From: SKUL01 sp964487545
Lineage (GTDB): Bacteria > Bacteroidota > Bacteroidia > Flavobacteriales_D > SKUL01
Reading direction: 5' to 3'
NCBI GenBank assembly: GCA_964487545.1
Contig: CAZARI010000012.1
Location: 9,309 to 73,308, forward strand
DNA: 64,000 nt
A program made the translations under genes and the position numbers. The notes beneath the pieces are model-generated. The model was not told the DNA's origin, ran no database searches, and saw only the letters and a list, made by a program, of their open reading frames with translations. Of this stretch, positions 60,060-64,000 are shown one piece after another. The first letter of the stretch is position 1, and the number at the start of each line of letters is the position of its first letter.

Positions 60060-62330
60060 CTATTTCGAAATAACGAAGCGCTCAACAATGGTATGATCGC
60101 CGCTGCTGATGGACAGTAAGTAAATGCCTGCGGCCCATCCCGAAACATCGAATGTTTGGTTTTGTAAACCGCTGATTTCTTCATTGTAGAACACCCGTCC
60201 GGTAATATCTGAAATGGTTACCGTGGCCACTCCTGATAATGCGGCATCGGCTTGCAGCGTCAGCACCGATTGCACCGGATTGGGGAACAAGCGGATTTGA
60301 CCAAATGGCGCGATTTCCGTAACCGATACCGTTTCTACACAGAAGTCAACACTTTCGGAGTTACCAAAATTTCCTCCCGAACCTACTGTTTCGCCCGCGC
60401 CATTAATCAACGAATAACTTCCATTACCGTAATTGCAGCAAATTCCGTCTCCATAACTGTCATAAATGGTGAAGGTATAACAACCCACTCCCAGACAAAC
60501 TTCGGCGCCAACCACTTGCCCGTTTGTTCCATCGTTACCCCAGGGATTGGATTGCGCATAGTTATTACCGCTAAACAATACCGAACCAAATTCATTGGTA
60601 ATATCCCAACTGGTTTCAGAGCCATAGTTGTCCATAACGATCACCACTTCGAAGCTTTCTGAATCAGCAAAGGCAGTAAACACTTTGGTAGATGAGTTAT
60701 TGGCGGGATTGGTATCCTCTTGTCCATTCGGTTCACTCACCGTAACAACCAGCACGTTTTCTCCATTAATCAAGGTCATCTCGGGCAGCTCAATAGCCTC
60801 TGTTTCACCACTTTCGAGACTTCCGCTCCAGTTAATGGTACCTACATTTACTAAATTGAGTTCCAAGTCCAGCACGGCAGAGGTCAGCGTTTCTGTTCCA
60901 GCGTTTCTTAGTGTAAAAACCGGCGTAATGGTAGATGCATTACACATCACCTCATCCACTTCGCTGATACCGAAAGCAGCAGCATCGTTCGGCTCGGCAG
61001 GTGTTCCGCCAAGGCCATCGAGAATGGTCACGTTCGACCCGATGGGATCGAGCCAATCACTCAGGCGATTTGAAGCCGAGCTTCCATTCCACGAAACATC
61101 AAAACGCCCGTAGTAATCGAATCCTCCGGGGTTACTACACGATGCCACGCCGCCGTATAACTGACCGATTACGCGACCATTTTGATCAAACAGCGGAGAA
61201 CCTGAAGATCCTCCTTCGGTGGTTCCTTGCTCCCAATTATTGATGTACCAATTTTGCGAACCGGCATTTACCGATTGTGTAGCCGCATCAAAATCGTGGG
61301 TAATTTTTTTGACATCTCCTGCCGGGTGGTGAATACCTGTTTGGCTGGTCGGAATGTTTCCGGTGCGATCCCAACCGTTATAATAGACGTTGAAGCTCTC
61401 GGGCGGAGCCTGATTCAACTCCAACAGTGCCACATCCGACCCTGAATTGCTGGCTCGCAGTACTGCTCCTGAAACCGATTGGTTGGTAGGGCCGTTGTTT
61501 CCGCCGCAGGTGGTCGACTGGTGATTGAAGTAAAACATCCAATTGTTGATGTTGCCGCCCAAACAGTGATTGGCCGTCAAAAAATAGGGCGTTCCGTCTT
61601 CAGCGGTATTGTTCACCAAACTTCCGCTGCACACTGCGTTTCCATTGGATACAATGATGGCTACCGAACGAATTTGATCTTCCCAGCCAATTCCCTCCGG
61701 ACAGACGACGTTGATATTGCACGATCCACTATTTCCAAACGGGCCACGTGCGGTATCTTCAAAACGATTGAGCACACTGCGATATCCGTGAGTGAGGTTG
61801 TCGATTTCCAGCACACCCTGTCCGGCAACATTTGCGGGTTCTAAATACTCAATAATGATGCGGTCACTTTGAATCAACGACACCGCAAGTCCGCCGTGGG
61901 GTTGCATGTTCTGATGCGTAAAGGAACCAATATAATGTGTTCTGTCTGCGTCATAAACAAATAACCGGGCCCCTTCGGGAATATTAAAAGTGCTGAACAT
62001 AAAGTTGATACTCATTGCTCCGGGACTTTCGATGCCCAACTGCCACAAGCGCTCTCCCTTCGGACCTTCCATCCAATGACCATCGTTCATGGTCAACAAA
62101 ACAGGAATGTTTTCACCAAAACGGTAAGGGATATCCTTGTGTTGATCGAGGATTTCATCTTCTGCTATCAACGCCTCCACGTTACGGGAGGGAATAGACA
62201 CGAACTCAACCGATGTTGTCCTTTCCGGCGCATCAAAACCGATGGGACTTCCGCCATAACTGATTTGTGCCTGTGCACCGGCGGCTGCAAACAGTGCAGT
62301 AATAAGAAGTAGATTTTTAAGATTCATCAC
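60060..62330 (-). CDS. Secreted trypsin-like (lysyl endopeptidase-like) serine protease with T9SS domain
   Basis: A 756-aa secreted protease. After a signal peptide (NLLLITALFAAAGAQAQ) comes a pro-region (about 20-190). The S1 peptidase domain has the triad His255 in LTANHCLGG, Asp299 in GSDVALLEL and Ser376 in EGGSSGSPLFD. A CARDB-like or Ig-like domain (about 445-560) and a Cys-containing carbohydrate-binding-like region (SWDITNEFGSVLFSGNNYAQ) follow. The last ~80 residues (IRLFPNPVQSVLTLQAD ... GIYLLSISSGDH) are a T9SS type A sorting domain. Cys residues resemble those of Achromobacter-type lysyl endopeptidase. It is encoded 6 bases after a small lipoprotein gene. Confidence 0.9.
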   Translation of the reverse strand: MMNLKNLLLITALFAAAGAQAQISYGGSPIGFDAPERTTSVEFVSIPSRNVEALIAEDEILDQHKDIPYRFGENIPVLLTMNDGHWMEGPKGERLWQLGIESPGAMSINFMFSTFNIPEGARLFVYDADRTHYIGSFTHQNMQPHGGLAVSLIQSDRIIIEYLEPANVAGQGVLEIDNLTHGYRSVLNRFEDTARGPFGNSGSCNINVVCPEGIGWEDQIRSVAIIVSNGNAVCSGSLVNNTAEDGTPYFLTANHCLGGNINNWMFYFNHQSTTCGGNNGPTNQSVSGAVLRASNSGSDVALLELNQAPPESFNVYYNGWDRTGNIPTSQTGIHHPAGDVKKITHDFDAATQSVNAGSQNWYINNWEQGTTEGGSSGSPLFDQNGRVIGQLYGGVASCSNPGGFDYYGRFDVSWNGSSASNRLSDWLDPIGSNVTILDGLGGTPAEPNDAAAFGISEVDEVMCNASTITPVFTLRNAGTETLTSAVLDLELNLVNVGTINWSGSLESGETEAIELPEMTLINGENVLVVTVSEPNGQEDTNPANNSSTKVFTAFADSESFEVVIVMDNYGSETSWDITNEFGSVLFSGNNYAQSNPWGNDGTNGQVVGAEVCLGVGCYTFTIYDSYGDGICCNYGNGSYSLINGAGETVGSGGNFGNSESVDFCVETVSVTEIAPFGQIRLFPNPVQSVLTLQADAALSGVATVTISDITGRVFYNEEISGLQNQTFDVSGWAAGIYLLSISSGDHTIVERFVISK

Positions 62331-62336
62331 GGTGGT

Positions 62337-62807
62337 TTAATATTTATATTGCAGGGTTCTATCGGTATTATTTAACCGGATTTTAAGTTCTGACGTACCC
62401 GGATATTCAATACCCGAAACATCAAAAACAAGTTCTTTGGTAATCATCGCTCGGCACCGGTCATTGTTGTCGATGTGTTCTAAAAATAGTGATACCTGAG
62501 GCGGATAGCTTTTGGCATAATTTCCATTGAAATACAGGTTGAACAAATGCTCTTCACATCCACCGCTGTATACAACCCTGAGGTGCAATTCGGAATGCTT
62601 CATTTCCATGGCTTCAACCTGAAACATCGCATTTTCGCGAGGCGGCACAAAGCCTTCATCGATAGTAATTTCCTGAATTTCGAGTGGTGGGTTCATTGCC
62701 ACGGTAGTTTCGTCATTAGCCTTTGCCAAGGCTTTCTTTTTTCCGCAAGAGAGGAGCACACAGGAGACCGAAAACAGAACCGCACCGAGAATTATGAATC
62801 GTTTCAT
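62337..62807 (-). CDS. Small lipoprotein upstream of the T9SS protease
   Basis: The 156-aa product has an SPII signal with two candidate Cys (MKRFIILGAVLFSVSCVLLS, then CGKKK). The mature domain is beta-like (MFQVEAMEMKHSELHLRVVY, LFNLYFNGNYAKSYPPQVSL, SGIEYPGTSELKIRLNN), with Cys in SGGCEEH and DRCRAM that may pair. It precedes the protease gene by 6 bases in one operon. It could be a protease chaperone or inhibitor, but that is only inferred from the neighbour. Confidence 0.72.
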   Translation of the reverse strand: MKRFIILGAVLFSVSCVLLSCGKKKALAKANDETTVAMNPPLEIQEITIDEGFVPPRENAMFQVEAMEMKHSELHLRVVYSGGCEEHLFNLYFNGNYAKSYPPQVSLFLEHIDNNDRCRAMITKELVFDVSGIEYPGTSELKIRLNNTDRTLQYKY

Positions 62808-62825
62808 AAGCATTTGTCAAAACAC

Positions 62826-62833
62826 CAAATTTA
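62826..62833 (-). promoter_or_regulatory. Promoter -7 element for the lipoprotein-protease operon
   Basis: The minus strand reads TAAATTTG, an exact TAnnTTTG match, 18 bases before the lipoprotein ATG. Confidence 0.55.
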
Positions 62834-62882
62834 ACAAAGCTTTGGGCTTTGCAGCGCGGAAGATTATATAAAGCTTGTAGTC

Positions 62883-64000
62883 CTATTTGCTTTTGAGAAG
62901 CTCTTCCAGTGCAAATATCTCATCTCTAAGACGAGCGGCTTCCATAAAATCGAGTTCTTTAGCTGCTTTTTCCATGGCGCGTTTGGTTTTGGAGATGGTT
63001 TTTTGCAGTTGATCCGACGACATGTATTTAACCACCGGATCGGCTGCAATGGCTACTTCAGTCCCGGAATCGTAGGCAGGTGCAGCCTTCTGTGATTGCC
63101 CCAGCATACCCGCTGTCGACTTGACGATCTGGGTAGGCGTAATGCCATGTTTTTCATTGTGGGCAATTTGTCTTTCGCGTCGCCGTTCCGTTTCAGCAAT
63201 CGTCCGCTGCATACTTCCGGTAATCTTATCGGCGTACATGATCACCAGGCCATTTACATTTCGCGCAGCTCTACCGGCGGTTTGGGTCAGTGACCGATCC
63301 GAACGCAGAAACCCTTCTTTATCCGCGTCCAAAATGGCCACCAGAGAAACTTCGGGAAGATCCAGGCCTTCGCGCAGCAGGTTCACCCCGACCAATACGT
63401 CAAACATTCCGATGCGCAGATCATGGAGAATTTCCACGCGTTCCAGGGTGTCCACCTCCGAGTGAATATAGCGCACCCGCACGCCGTTGCGATCGAGAAA
63501 CTTTGTTAGTTCTTCTGCCATTCTTTTGGTGAGGGTGGTGACCAGCACGCGTTCCTGCTTTTCTGCACGGATGCTGATCTCCTCGAGCAGGTCATCGATT
63601 TGGTTCAGGCTTGGTCGCACCTGAATTTTGGGGTCGATCAATCCGGTGGGGCGAATCACCTGCTCCACCACTATTCCACCCGCTTTTTCCAGTTCATAAT
63701 CACCGGGAGTAGCACTCACATAAATCGATTGATAGAGCATCGATTCAAACTCCTCTTTTTTCAGCGGTCGGTTATCGAGAGCCGCAGGAAGCCGGAATCC
63801 ATAATCCACGAGGTTCACCTTTCGCGAACGGTCGCCGCCGTACATGGCCGAAATCTGTGGATAGGTTACGTGGCTTTCGTCCATCACAAACATAAAATCC
63901 TTGGGAAAATAATCCAGCAGACAAAACGGACGCTGACCGGGTTGTCGTCGGTCGAAATAGCGCGAATAATTTTCAATTCCCGAGCAGTAGCCCAGTTCCT
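62883..64000 (-). CDS. uvrB: UvrABC nucleotide excision repair protein UvrB (3' part)
   Basis: The C-terminal ~370 residues of UvrB; the gene continues past the window end. Visible are YCSGIENYSRYF at the edge, MDESHVTYPQISAMYGGDRS (DExH box), and helicase motifs V and VI in GVNLLREGLDLPEVSLVAIL and SLTQTAGRAARNVNG. The C-terminal UVR domain (AMEKAAKELDFMEAARLRDE) contacts UvrC. UvrB loads onto lesions with UvrA and guides the UvrC incisions. The stop at 62883 is intact. Confidence 0.95.
   Translation of the reverse strand, partial: ELGYCSGIENYSRYFDRRQPGQRPFCLLDYFPKDFMFVMDESHVTYPQISAMYGGDRSRKVNLVDYGFRLPAALDNRPLKKEEFESMLYQSIYVSATPGDYELEKAGGIVVEQVIRPTGLIDPKIQVRPSLNQIDDLLEEISIRAEKQERVLVTTLTKRMAEELTKFLDRNGVRVRYIHSEVDTLERVEILHDLRIGMFDVLVGVNLLREGLDLPEVSLVAILDADKEGFLRSDRSLTQTAGRAARNVNGLVIMYADKITGSMQRTIAETERRRERQIAHNEKHGITPTQIVKSTAGMLGQSQKAAPAYDSGTEVAIAADPVVKYMSSDQLQKTISKTKRAMEKAAKELDFMEAARLRDEIFALEELLKSK

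Noticed and set aside
1..64000. CRISPR array, prophage, insertion sequence or rRNA
   Set aside because: No regularly spaced direct repeats, transposase, integrase, phage structural genes or rRNA blocks were found on reading both strands.

Overview
The window looks like a chromosomal segment from a Bacteroidota bacterium, probably a marine or aquatic Flavobacteriales/Cytophagales-type organism. The evidence is convergent. Many genes carry the Bacteroidota promoter element TAnnTTTG a few bases before a short leader. Two large secreted proteins end in type IX secretion (T9SS) type A sorting domains. There are many SPII lipoproteins, a CrtA/CrtD/CruF carotenoid cluster, a mitochondrial-type aconitase and an rpsF-rpsR-rplI operon. 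No tRNA, rRNA, CRISPR array, insertion sequence or prophage was recognised. Most of the window is ordinary core genome with accessory patches.

Layout. 0-7 kb: cinA diverges from a translesion cassette of dinB (Pol IV), an SRAP/HMCES-like abasic-site protein and a short second DnaE whose PHP metal ligands are substituted. It is followed by an orphan coding remnant and a structured RNA element. 7-15 kb: a GAD/CSAD-like PLP decarboxylase, small membrane and lipoproteins, a DUF4421 beta-barrel candidate, a DUF1295 protein, then mtaB, an inositol monophosphatase-family gene and a TPR protein. 15-18.5 kb: an acidic-tailed protein and the crtA <-> crtD-cruF carotenoid genes, divergent over 48 bp. 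18.9-22.5 kb: a 1198-residue T9SS cargo with a recent-looking internal duplication. 22.9-27.8 kb: aconitase, an FtsX/MacB-type permease and the S6-S18-L9 ribosomal operon.

27.8-37 kb is an envelope block: an OmpA-like protein, a Wzc-type polysaccharide copolymerase/tyrosine kinase and a flippase in one operon, then a second OmpA-like protein, a WG-repeat protein and a TPR protein. 37-46 kb: trmD-rplS, an OxyR with both redox cysteines at the E. coli positions, a HEPN/Swt1-like protein with an Ig-like tail, a DUF1883 protein, a lipoprotein cyclophilin, a lone SiaC paralogue, a thioesterase and a divergent PlsC. 46-64 kb: priA, a sodium:solute symporter, two small envelope proteins, a TerB-ABCG fusion transporter next to a siaB-siaC signalling pair, a methyltransferase-ZIP operon, a 2-Cys peroxiredoxin, a lipoprotein plus T9SS serine protease operon, and the 3' part of uvrB running off the end.

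The most unusual signals, in my judgement, are: (1) recurring intergenic elements built on the octamer TTGGTTAA and followed by hairpins or terminators, one of them with no coding gene in front; (2) the dinB-SRAP-dnaE cassette without imuA/imuB; (3) the split SiaB/SiaC module (two SiaC, one SiaB kinase, no SiaA phosphatase) beside a TerB-ABC fusion; and (4) the HEPN-Ig protein near DUF1883. All functional calls rest on reading motifs by eye; no database search was run.
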